Below, piece by piece: positions 51,175-58,420 of a stretch of DNA of 64,000 bases (position 1 is its first letter; the number at the start of each line of letters is the position of its first letter). The notes under the pieces were generated by a model, which did not search any database, was not told the origin of the DNA, and saw nothing but the letters and a program-made list of their open reading frames with translations. The stretch is from Actinomycetota bacterium (GTDB lineage Bacteria; Actinomycetota; Acidimicrobiia; IMCC26256; PALSA-555). Both the position numbers and the translations under genes were made by a program. The stretch covers positions 98,671 to 162,670 of the forward strand of contig VGBR01000006.1 of assembly GCA_016870355.1 (NCBI GenBank), given 5' to 3'.

Positions 51175-51604
51175 TCAGCTCGGTTCGACCTCGGCGATGA
51201 TCGGGCGGTGGTCGCTGACGTCGGTGATCTCGATCACATCGGCTGATCGGATCTTGAGCCCGTCGACGGCGATGTAGTCGAGCTGGATGCGTGGCTTGTC
51301 CACGGGGTAGGCGGGGCCAGTCGGCGCGATCGTGAAGCCCGCACCCTCGAGGATCGGCTCGACGCGCGGCGGCTGCATGTTGAAGTCGCCCATGAGGATC
51401 CTCGGCGCGGGTCGATCCTTTAGCCACTTCAGCACGGCGGCGAGCTGATCAGGCGCCTCATTGGGCAAGTGCCGGAGTCGCTGCGGGTGGTGTGCCAGGT
51501 GCGTCACCGCCACGGACACGCGCACTTCGTCGACGGTCACGCGCGCGAGCACGACGGCGCGGCGTTGTTGTTGCGTGCCCGAGTCGGGAAGCACCCGTAC
51601 ATCG
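51175..51604 (-). pseudogene. Endonuclease/exonuclease/phosphatase family protein, C-terminal fragment
   Basis: On the minus strand, from about 51604: PDSGTQQQRRAVVLARV, VAVTHLAHHP, ILMGDFNMQPP (catalytic Asp-Phe-Asn), QLDYIAVDG and VSDHRPIIAEVEPS at the end. About 140 residues of a ~250-residue domain remain; the N-terminal half with the metal-binding Asn and Glu is missing. Upstream of 51604 the frame reads as unrelated antisense sequence. Confidence 0.75.
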
Positions 51605-51985
51605 ACCCGGTCGATGGCGCCGCCGCGAGCACCGACGAGGGCAAGAAGACCAGCGAGACCGCCGATCCCGTCACGATCGCCGACCTCAACCTGTTGCATG
51701 GGTTGTTCTGCACCCCGGACGTGACCGACTGGTGCCACGCGCCGGCGCGCGTCGAGATCTTCGGGAAGTAGCTCGAGAAGTCGGGCTGCCCCGACCTCGT
51801 CGGGTTGCAGGAGATGAACGCCCGGCTCGAAGAGCTCATGACGGAGCTCGTGAAGACGGTGTGCGACGGCGAGTACGAGATCGCGTCCGAGCCGTCGAAC
51901 TCGCCGGATCGTCAGTTCGTGCTGTCGCGCCTTCCCATCGTGGAAGAGGGCTATCTCGACATCGCCAACTTCCCATGGGAAGCGC
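51595..51985 (+). pseudogene. Endonuclease/exonuclease/phosphatase family protein, N-terminal fragment with in-frame stop
   Basis: On the plus strand: PYIDPVDGAAASTDEG, TIADLNLLHGLFC, WCHAPARVEIFGK, then a TAG at 51769-51771, then CPDLVGLQEMNARLEEL, SPDRQFVLSRLPIVEEGYLDIANFPWE. This is the first half of a secreted EEP-type protein, clearly different from the fragment on the other strand. The reading stops where an acyl-CoA ligase tail begins, so it is both interrupted and truncated. Confidence 0.75.
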
Positions 51986-51991
51986 TGGGCG

Positions 51992-52366
51992 TTGCGGGGC
52001 GACATGGCGATCGCCGACTCGGACGGCACGATCCACCTGCTCGGGCGCGGGTCAATGTGCATCAACACCGGTGGCGTGAAGGTGTACCCCGAAGAGGTCG
52101 AAGCGGTGCTGAAGACACATCCCAAGATCGCCGACGCGGTCGTGGTCGGCGTGCGCGACGAACGGTGGGGTGAGCGCGTCGTTGCGGTCGTGTCAACCGC
52201 TGACGCCAACGCACCAACGATCGAGGACGTCGACGAGCACTGTCGAGAGCACCTCGCGGGCTACAAGGTGCCTCGCGCCGTGTGCGTCGTCGACGAGGTG
52301 ATACGAAGCCCTGCCGGCAAGCCCGACTACGGCTGGGCTCAAGAAGTGGCCGCCGGGCGCGCCTGA
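51992..52366 (+). pseudogene. Acyl-CoA ligase, C-terminal fragment
   Basis: About 124 residues of the C-terminal domain of a FadD-type ligase: GDMAIADSDGTIHLLGRGS, NTGGVKVYPEEVEAVLK, VVVGVRDERWGERVVAVV and the lysine region SPAGKPDYGWAQ. The N-terminal ~400 residues with the P-loop are missing. It begins exactly where the nuclease fragment ends. Confidence 0.75.
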
Positions 52367-52367
52367 C

Positions 52368-52487
52368 TCAGACGACCTTCAGCGCGGTGCGGTTCTTCGC
52401 AGCCGGGAGCGCGGGCGACAGGTAGCAACCCTGCGCGCGGTGGCAGCCCTGCGCCGCCAGGGTGTTCCACACGCTGTCGTGCTCGAC
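52368..52487 (-). pseudogene. EAL-domain phosphodiesterase, C-terminal tail
   Basis: Thirty-nine codons on the minus strand end VWNTLAAQGCHRAQGCYLSP ALPA, the last helix and strand of an EAL domain (usually LGCDxAQGYYxSxPLP). The preceding domain is absent. The remnant ends 11 bp before the promoter of the DUF4202 gene. Confidence 0.55.
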
Positions 52488-52497
52488 GGCGGGGGCG

Positions 52498-52503
52498 TAC
52501 CCT
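52498..52503 (+). promoter_or_regulatory. Leaderless -10 box TACCCT of the DUF4202 gene
   Basis: TACCCT ends 6 nt before the GTG at 52510, in line with the pattern at 54468. Confidence 0.5.
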
Positions 52504-52509
52504 CGAATC

Positions 52510-53088
52510 GTGGCAAACGGGCAGCTCGACCGGGCCTTCGCCGCCATCGACGCCGCCAACGCCGACGATCCCACCCGCATCGCCGTGCGAGGCGTCGAGC
52601 AACCCAAGGAGCTGGCCCACGCCGCCCTCGTGACGGAGTGGATCCGCCGGCTCGAGCCGGGAGCCAGCGAGCCCCTCCTGCTCGCGGGCCGGGCCCACCA
52701 CCTCCGCCGGTGGACGATCCCGCGCTCGTCGCATCCCGAGGGGCGCAGCGGCTACCTGCGCTGGCGTCGAGCGCTGCACGACCAGCACGCCCGCGACGTG
52801 GCCGCCATCCTCGCCGAGGTGGGCTACGACGACGCGACGATCAGCCGGGTGCAGGACCTCGTACGAAAGCGTGGGCTCGGCAAGGACCCGGAGGTGCAGG
52901 TGCTGGAGGACGCGCTCTGCTTGGTGTTCGCCGAGACGCAGCTGCACGCGCTCGCGCAACGCGTCGAGCCCGACAAGATGCGCGACGTCATGCGCAAGAC
53001 GCTTGCCAAGATGAGCCCACGAGCGATCGAGCTGGCCAAGGAGCTCGATCTCCCGCCCGAGTCGCGCGCTCTCTTAGACGCCGAGTAG
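52510..53088 (+). CDS. DUF4202 family protein
   Basis: A 192-residue all-helical protein matching DUF4202: AFAAIDAANADDP, KELAHAALVTEWIRRLEP, LLLAGRAHHLRRWTIPRSSHPEGRSGYLRWR (in part), VLEDALCLVFAETQ and KMSPRAIELAKELDLPPE. The His/Asp content around AHHLRRW and LEDALCLV is reminiscent of HD-type proteins. Function is unknown; the family often lies close to sulfur-assimilation genes, and cysDNC begins 1.4 kb downstream. GTG at 52510 is set by the -10 box. Its 3' end overlaps the convergent amidohydrolase by 15 bp. Confidence 0.85.
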   Translation: MANGQLDRAFAAIDAANADDPTRIAVRGVEQPKELAHAALVTEWIRRLEPGASEPLLLAGRAHHLRRWTIPRSSHPEGRSGYLRWRRALHDQHARDVAAILAEVGYDDATISRVQDLVRKRGLGKDPEVQVLEDALCLVFAETQLHALAQRVEPDKMRDVMRKTLAKMSPRAIELAKELDLPPESRALLDAE

Positions 53089-54213
53089 CACTTGCGCGTT
53101 GCCGCCGTACAAGTTGGGTTGGTCGGCGGGGTCGCAGCGTTGGGCTTCGTAGTCCTGGAGGATCGTGGCGGTGCCTTCGGAGTGCGGGTAGTCGCTGCAT
53201 GCCATGAAGAGGTCGCCCGACTGGTGCATGAGCTTGGACGGCTGCTCGTAGGAGAACGCGGCGACGCGCACCTGCCGGCGGAAGTACTCGCTGGGCTCCA
53301 TCGACAGCGGCGCCACCATCTTCCCGTTCAGCTTCGAGGTGAATCGCACTGAACCGTCGAGCATGAGCAGGTACAGCGGCACCCAGATGGCGGAGAGCTC
53401 GACGACGCCCAGCCGCAGTCCGGGGTGCTGCTCGAGCGTGCCGTTCACGATCAGGTCGGTGATCGCCAGCGCCACTGGCGTGTAGAGGAACACCGACTCG
53501 ACGGTGTTCACGAGGGCGATCTCCTCGTCGTCGGTGTACCACCCGTCCTCGAACACGCGGGGTTGGTCGGCGACGTGGAAGCACGGCGCAACGTCGTGCT
53601 CGACGAACGATGCCCAGATCCGGTCGTGGTCAGGGTGGGAGAGCGGCTTCCCATCGACGAGGGCGGGAGCGATCATCGCCGTGTGCACTCCCGCGGCCGC
53701 GAGGTCAGCCAGCTGCGCGTCGACCCAGTCGGCGTCGCGCAGGGTGAGGTGCGCGACTGGGTGCAGTGCGCCGCCGCCGTCGGCGACCACGGTGGCGCAC
53801 CAGCGGTTCCAGGCGCCCATGTTCGCCTTCAGCGCCGGCAGCGACGACGACAGTCGCCGCTCCCACAGCAAGCCGAAGTTCGGGAACAGCATCGCTTGGT
53901 CGAGGCCCATCTTTCGGATGCGGTCGAGGCGCGCCGCGGGCTCCCAGTAGTCAGGCGGTAGCGCCTCGTCGTACACGTAGTCGGGAGGCTCGCCGGCAAT
54001 GCGACGGTTGCGGCGCTCGCCGAGCACATCGGTCTCGCCGGGTAGCTGCACGTCAGCCATCCCGAGTCGCTTGCCGCGCCACGTGATCCACGGGTAGCCG
54101 AGTTCGTCGTCCTCGATGTTCAGCGCCTCGTCGCGCTGACCGGGGTCGCAGTGGTCGCGCCACAGCGTGCGGCTCTCGTAGAGATGCTGGTCGCAATCGA
54201 TGATCGCGGTCAT
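53074..54213 (-). CDS. Amidohydrolase family 2 (PF04909) protein
   Basis: A 379-residue member, shorter than the other two. It starts IIDCDQHLYESRTLWRDH (DxH-type first motif, here DQH), has VAPCFHVADQPR (His) and ends with MACSDYPHSEGTATIL. An internal KMGLDQAMLFPNFGLLWE block is typical of the aromatic decarboxylase-like subgroup. The ATG at 54213 is the first in the coherent frame. Third intact paralogue within 8 kb. Confidence 0.88.
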   Translation of the reverse strand: MTAIIDCDQHLYESRTLWRDHCDPGQRDEALNIEDDELGYPWITWRGKRLGMADVQLPGETDVLGERRNRRIAGEPPDYVYDEALPPDYWEPAARLDRIRKMGLDQAMLFPNFGLLWERRLSSSLPALKANMGAWNRWCATVVADGGGALHPVAHLTLRDADWVDAQLADLAAAGVHTAMIAPALVDGKPLSHPDHDRIWASFVEHDVAPCFHVADQPRVFEDGWYTDDEEIALVNTVESVFLYTPVALAITDLIVNGTLEQHPGLRLGVVELSAIWVPLYLLMLDGSVRFTSKLNGKMVAPLSMEPSEYFRRQVRVAAFSYEQPSKLMHQSGDLFMACSDYPHSEGTATILQDYEAQRCDPADQPNLYGGNAQVLLGV

Positions 54214-54294
54214 CGGTCCCCCTCGTCGTGTCCACCAGCATGACGCACCCAAGGCGTCCGTGGGCGTGGGTTGACCTTGGGCGGGGAGGCACTC

Positions 54295-54480
54295 ATGGGG
54301 TGGGACCGGGTTCGTGCTGCGCTGGGCGTGGCGCTGATGCTCGGGTTGGGCGCGTGCACTGACGGCGACGGCGGACGCCGTGTGGGTGCGAGACGAAGGT
54401 GGCGCCTCTTCGGTTCGCCGACGGCGCCTGATCCACCCGCGATCTCGGGGGTCACGGACGCACCGCCTACCCTTGCTGGG
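54295..54480 (+). other. Possible lipoprotein N-terminal remnant
   Basis: An ATG at 54295 opens MGWDRVRAALGVALMLGLGACTDGDGG, with a plausible lipoprotein signal and lipobox (LGAC), but no protein domain follows before the cysD promoter; past it the frame only shadows cysD. It is either the 5' end of a lost gene or a very short lipoprotein. GGGGAGG lies upstream as a ribosome site. Confidence 0.3.
54468..54473 (+). promoter_or_regulatory. Leaderless -10 box TACCCT of cysD
   Basis: TACCCT ends 9 nt before the GTG at 54483. Confidence 0.5.
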
Positions 54481-54482
54481 CC

Positions 54483-55391
54483 GTGGCGACGACCCAGCTC
54501 TCACACCTCCAGGCGCTCGAATCCGAGGCCATCCACATCATGCGGGAGGTCGCGGCCGAGTTCGAGAAGCCGGTCCTCCTCTTCTCCGGCGGCAAGGACT
54601 CCGCGGTGATGCTGCGCATCGCCGAGAAGGCGTTCTGGCCCGCCCGCATCCCGTTCCCGGTGATGCACGTCGACACGGGCCATAACTTCCCCGAGGCGAT
54701 CGAGTTCCGCGACAAGCGCGTCGCCGAGACGGGCGTGAACCTCGTGGTCGCGTCGGTGCAGGAGTCGATCGACAAGGGCCGGGTCGTCGAGGAGACGGGC
54801 CCGCGGGCCAGCCGCAACCGGCTCCAGACGGTGACGCTCCTCGACGCCATCACCGAGCACGGCTTCGACGCGGTGTTCGGCGGCGGCCGGCGTGACGAGG
54901 AGAAGGCCCGGGCAAAGGAGCGCGTCTACTCCTTCCGTGACGAGTTTGGTCAGTGGGACCCCAAGAACCAGCGGCCTGAGCTGTGGAACCTCTACAACGG
55001 TCGCCACCGGAAGGGCGAGCACATCCGCGTGTTCCCGCTTTCGAACTGGACCGAGCTCGACGTGTGGCAGTACGTAGCCGACGACGAGGTCGAGCTCCCG
55101 TCCATCTACTACGCGCACCGGCGCGAGGTGTTCCGGCGCGACGGGATGCTGCTCGCGGTGTCACCGTTCGTCACGGTGATGGAAGGCGAGGAGCCCGAGG
55201 AGCTGATGGTGCGCTTCCGCACCGTGGGTGACGCGTCGTGCACCGGCGCGGTGGAGTCGACGGCCACCGACGTGCAGACCGTCATCGCCGAGATCGCGGC
55301 GTCGCGCCTCACCGAGCGGGGCGAGACCCGCGCCGACGACCGCATCTCCGAAGCCGGCATGGAAGACCGCAAGCGCGAGGGCTACTTCTAG
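54483..55391 (+). CDS. cysD: Sulfate adenylyltransferase subunit 2
   Basis: A 302-residue ATP-sulfurylase small subunit that forms APS from sulfate and ATP. PP-loop SGGKDSAVML at residues 35-44; then MHVDTGHNFPEAIEFRD, GGGRRDEEKARAKER and FPLSNWTELDVWQYV, all diagnostic for CysD. The C-terminus ends EDRKREGYF, as expected. It works in a heterodimer with CysN encoded downstream, but an unusual repeat separates them. GTG start supported by the -10 box. Confidence 0.95.
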   Translation: MATTQLSHLQALESEAIHIMREVAAEFEKPVLLFSGGKDSAVMLRIAEKAFWPARIPFPVMHVDTGHNFPEAIEFRDKRVAETGVNLVVASVQESIDKGRVVEETGPRASRNRLQTVTLLDAITEHGFDAVFGGGRRDEEKARAKERVYSFRDEFGQWDPKNQRPELWNLYNGRHRKGEHIRVFPLSNWTELDVWQYVADDEVELPSIYYAHRREVFRRDGMLLAVSPFVTVMEGEEPEELMVRFRTVGDASCTGAVESTATDVQTVIAEIAASRLTERGETRADDRISEAGMEDRKREGYF

Positions 55392-55393
55392 CC

Positions 55394-55456
55394 ATGGAGA
55401 CGCAGCGGAGCTGTGGTCGGATGACCGGGACGGCGGAGCGGAGTCGACCGTACTGA
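55394..55456 (+). CDS. Micro-ORF 1 (20 codons) between cysD and cysN
   Basis: ATG at 55394, 3 bp after the cysD stop, opens METQ followed by RSCGRMTGTAERSRPY and a TGA whose last base is the first base of the next ATG (TGATG). It belongs to the 62-bp tandem repeat. Chained overlap with micro-ORF 2 suggests translational reinitiation. Confidence 0.45.
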   Translation: METQRSCGRMTGTAERSRPY

Positions 55457-55528
55457 TGGAGATGCTGCGGAGCTGTGGTCGGATGACCGGGACGGCGGAG
55501 CGGAGTCGACCGTACTGATGGAGATGCT
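55405..55528. repeat. Tandem direct repeat, 2 x 62 bp, upstream of cysN
   Basis: Bases 55405-55466 and 55467-55528 are identical by eye; a third copy starts GCGG at 55529 and then diverges inside cysN. Each unit contains a ...TACTGATGGAGATGCT junction, so the duplication includes the true cysN start codon and its first codons. Confidence 0.9.
55456..55518 (+). CDS. Micro-ORF 2 (20 codons), coupled to cysN
   Basis: ATG at 55456 opens MEML followed by the same RSCGRMTGTAERSRPY; the first codons copy those of cysN. It ends with TGA overlapping the cysN ATG by one base. The period of 62 = 63 - 1 keeps this coupling exact in both copies. Confidence 0.45.
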   Translation: MEMLRSCGRMTGTAERSRPY

Positions 55529-56774
55529 GCGGTTTGCGACGGCGGGATCAGTGGACGACGGGAAGTCGACGCTGATCGGTCGGTTGCTGCTCGAGACCAA
55601 GCAGATCTTCGAGGACCAGCTCGAGGCGGTCGAGCGCACGAGTCGCGACAAGGGCTTCGACTACACCAACCTCGCGCTGCTCACTGACGGACTGCGGGCC
55701 GAGCGCGAGCAGGGGATCACGATCGACGTCGCCTATCGCTACTTCGCGACGCCTCGGCGCAAGTTCATCATCGCCGACACACCCGGCCATACCCAGTACA
55801 CGCGCAACATGGTCACCGGTGCGTCGACGGCCGACCTCGCGCTGGTGCTGGTCGATGCGCGCAAGGGCGTGCTCGAGCAGTCGAAGCGGCACGCCGTCAT
55901 CGCGTCGCTGCTCCAGGTGAAGCACCTCGTGCTGTGCGTCAACAAGATGGACCTCGTCGACTACGACGAGGCGCGATTCGACGAGATCTGCGACGAGTTC
56001 ACCGACTTCGCGGCCAAGCTCGATATCGACGACCTCACGTTCATCCCGATGTCCGCGCTCCACGGCGACAACGTCGTGCAGCACTCGCCGAACACGCCCT
56101 GGTACGAGGGGCCGACGTTGCTCCACCATCTCGAGCACGTCTACATCGGGTCGGACCGCAACCTCATCGACGCCCGCTTCCCGGTGCAGTACGTGGTGCG
56201 GCCGATGTCGCACGACCATCACGACTACCGCGGCTACGCGGGGCAGGTCGCCAGCGGCATGTTCCGCCCCGGCGAGGAGGTGCTCGTGCTGCCGAGCGGC
56301 TTCACCACGACGATCGAAGGGATCGACGAGTTCGGCGGTTCAGTCGAACAGGCGTACCCACCGATGTCGGTGAACATCCGGCTCGCCGACAACCTCGACG
56401 TCAGCCGCGGCGACATGTTCGCCCGCCCGAACAACTCGCCGATCGTCACCCAAGACGTTGACGCGATGGTCTGCTGGTTCGTCGATCGCCCCTTGCAAGC
56501 CGGCCAGATCTTCGGCATCAAGCACACGACCCGCACCGCGCGCGCCCGCGTGCAGGAGCTGAACTACCGGCTGGACGTGAACACGCTCCACCGAGACGAC
56601 GCCCAGCAGTCGCTGGCGATGAACGACGTCGGGCGCATCTCGCTCCGTACCACCGTGCCGCTGTTCGTCGACGAGTACCGCCGCAACCGAGTCACCGGCA
56701 GCTTCATCCTGGTCGACGAGGGCACGTTCGAGACCGTCGGCGCGGGCATGATCCTCGCCGCGTCGTCTGGATGA
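55518..56774 (+). CDS. cysN: Sulfate adenylyltransferase subunit 1 (GTPase)
   Basis: A 418-residue GTPase subunit of ATP sulfurylase. G1 GSVDDGKSTLIGRLL at residues ~9-23, G2 region EREQGITIDVAYRYF, G3 DTPGH, G4 NKMD and G5 SALHGDN are intact; EF-Tu-like beta-barrels follow. Translation start ATG at 55518 gives the standard MEMLRFATAGSVDDGKS opening. The APS-kinase domain found fused in mycobacterial CysNC is not fused here but encoded by the next gene, whose ATG overlaps the cysN stop. Confidence 0.95.
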   Translation: MEMLRFATAGSVDDGKSTLIGRLLLETKQIFEDQLEAVERTSRDKGFDYTNLALLTDGLRAEREQGITIDVAYRYFATPRRKFIIADTPGHTQYTRNMVTGASTADLALVLVDARKGVLEQSKRHAVIASLLQVKHLVLCVNKMDLVDYDEARFDEICDEFTDFAAKLDIDDLTFIPMSALHGDNVVQHSPNTPWYEGPTLLHHLEHVYIGSDRNLIDARFPVQYVVRPMSHDHHDYRGYAGQVASGMFRPGEEVLVLPSGFTTTIEGIDEFGGSVEQAYPPMSVNIRLADNLDVSRGDMFARPNNSPIVTQDVDAMVCWFVDRPLQAGQIFGIKHTTRTARARVQELNYRLDVNTLHRDDAQQSLAMNDVGRISLRTTVPLFVDEYRRNRVTGSFILVDEGTFETVGAGMILAASSG

Positions 56775-57391
56775 GTGACTCGGCTGACGACGCGCGCAGT
56801 CCTGACGTCGTCTGGCACGAAGAAGGCGTTCCCCGCGCTGAGCGCTGGAAAGCCGCCGGGCTCTCGGGTGCCACGGTATGGCTCACCGGCCTCTCCGGCT
56901 CCGGGAAGTCGACCATCGCCGGCGCGCTCACACGCGCGCTCGTCGCGGCCGGTCGCATCACCTACACCCTCGACGGCGACAACCTCCGCCACGGGCTGAA
57001 CGGCGACCTCGGCTTCTCCGCCGAGGACCGCGCCGAGAACGTGCGCCGGGTCGCGCACGTCGCCCGCCTCCTCGCCGACGCCGGCGTGGTGACGGTCGTG
57101 CCGTTGATCAGCCCGTTTCGTGCCGGGCGCGATCAGGCCCGCCGGATGCACGAGGAAGCAGGCCTGGTGTTCCTCGAGGTGTTCGTGGACGCACCGCTCG
57201 AGGTCTGCGAGGACCGCGACCCGAAGGGGCTCTACGCGAAGGCGCGCGCCGGCGAATTGAAGGGGTTCACCGGGATTGACGACCCGTACGAGCCACCCGA
57301 GCACCCCGACCTCGTGATCGCGGCAGACCAGGAGTCTCCCGACGCCGCGGCGGCGCGGATCGTCGGACGCTTGGGGTCGAGCTCGGAGTGA
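56771..57391 (+). CDS. cysC: Adenylylsulfate (APS) kinase
   Basis: A 206-residue kinase making PAPS from APS. P-loop GLSGSGKSTIAGAL near residue 41, LDGDNLRHGLNGDLGFSAEDRAENVRRV (the conserved substrate block), ISPFRAGRDQAR and DPKGLYAKARAGELKGFTGIDDPYEPP. All are canonical. The N-terminal ~30 residues (SPDVVWHEEGVPRAERWKA) are a normal extension. Overlaps cysN by 4 bp and ends the cysDNC operon. Confidence 0.95.
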   Translation: MSDSADDARSPDVVWHEEGVPRAERWKAAGLSGATVWLTGLSGSGKSTIAGALTRALVAAGRITYTLDGDNLRHGLNGDLGFSAEDRAENVRRVAHVARLLADAGVVTVVPLISPFRAGRDQARRMHEEAGLVFLEVFVDAPLEVCEDRDPKGLYAKARAGELKGFTGIDDPYEPPEHPDLVIAADQESPDAAAARIVGRLGSSSE

Positions 57392-57396
57392 CGGCG

Positions 57397-57434
57397 GGCG
57401 ACGGCCGGGCGCCGCGCGCGCCCGACTCGTCGCC
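57397..57434. terminator. Nested hairpin after cysC
   Basis: GGCGACG (57397-57403) pairs with CGTCGCC (57428-57434) and CGGGC (57406-57410) with GCCCG (57420-57424). It lies 6 bp after the cysC stop, a natural operon end. Confidence 0.5.
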
Positions 57435-57442
57435 TGAAGCCC

Positions 57443-57505
57443 CTAGCCGCCGAAGTTCTGTGTGGCGTACGTGGTGCGACCGTCGGGACTGACGGCAACC
57501 GCTAC
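57443..57505 (-). pseudogene. CAP/SCP-domain protein, C-terminal tail
   Basis: Twenty codons on the minus strand read VAVAVSPDGRTTYATQNFGG and stop. This matches the last strand of bacterial CAP-domain (SCP-like) proteins, normally preceded by ~120 residues that are absent here. A TGA precedes it in frame. Short, so weakly supported. The rest of 57392-57553 holds only the hairpin. Confidence 0.35.
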
Positions 57506-57553
57506 TCAGAGTGATCTCGCGGTGCGCGCCGAACGTGCTTGAACGGGGGACTG

Positions 57554-58351
57554 TCAGTCCTTGCGAGGTGGCGTGAGCGCCTGGAACCGGTCGTAGAGGC
57601 CGTCGACGCCGGAGCCGTGCAGCGTCATTCCGCCATCGACGACGAGGTTCTGGCCTGTGACGAAGCGCGCCAGGTCGGACGCGAGGAACACCACGACGTC
57701 AGCGATGTCCTCCGGCACGCCGATGCGCGCCAGTGGCGTCTTCTCCTCCATGAACGGGACGGTCCACTCGAACCCAGTAAGGAGGATGTCGGTCAGCCCG
57801 GTGTGGATCATGCCGGGAGCGATGGCGTTCACCCGGATGGCGGGCGCGTACTCGAGCGCGGCGGTCGCAGTGAGCGCGGCAACCGCAGCCTTGGCGGCGG
57901 CGTAGGGCGCTTCACCCGCAGCTGGCCGCGTGCCGCTGATCGACGACGTGCTCACGATGCTGCCGCCTCCGCCGTCGAGCATCAGCGGCACGGCCGCCCG
58001 GAACCCGTGGAACACGCCTGTGAGGTTGAGGCGCACAACCCGATCCCACTCCGCGAGGTCCCACTGGTGGATCTTGGCCATGTTGGAGTTGCCCGCGTTG
58101 TTGAACAGCGTCGTGAGGCCGCCCATCTGCTCGTGCGCGTCCTTGATGGCGACCTCGAGCGCGCCGTAGTCGGTCACATCCACCTCATAGGCGCGGCCGT
58201 TGACCTCGCGGGCGACGGTGTCAGCCGCGGCGCCGTCGATGTCGAGCACCGTGACCGCCGCGCCCTCAGCGGCCATGCGCCGTGCCGTGGCCGCGCCGAT
58301 GCCCGAGCCGCCACCGGTGATGACCGCGCTCCGCCCGTCGAGCAGTCCCAT
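57554..58351 (-). CDS. Short-chain dehydrogenase/reductase
   Basis: A 265-residue SDR: GGGSGIGAATARRM, DIDGAAADT (Asp for NAD+), FNNAGNSNMAKIHQWDLAEWDRV, STSSISG (Ser) and YAAAKAAV (Tyr-Lys); DLARFVTGQNLVVDGGMTLHG near the end. The ATG at 58351 is used because the long upstream open frame is antisense to the permease gene. Divergent from the ABC permease, with 69 bp between starts. Substrate unknown. Confidence 0.9.
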   Translation of the reverse strand: MGLLDGRSAVITGGGSGIGAATARRMAAEGAAVTVLDIDGAAADTVAREVNGRAYEVDVTDYGALEVAIKDAHEQMGGLTTLFNNAGNSNMAKIHQWDLAEWDRVVRLNLTGVFHGFRAAVPLMLDGGGGSIVSTSSISGTRPAAGEAPYAAAKAAVAALTATAALEYAPAIRVNAIAPGMIHTGLTDILLTGFEWTVPFMEEKTPLARIGVPEDIADVVVFLASDLARFVTGQNLVVDGGMTLHGSGVDGLYDRFQALTPPRKD

Positions 58352-58420
58352 GTGAGCCCTCCCGTCGCCGCCCGGAGAGTGTGCCCCGGTCGGCCGAGCC
58401 TGGGCGACCATGATCGTCCC

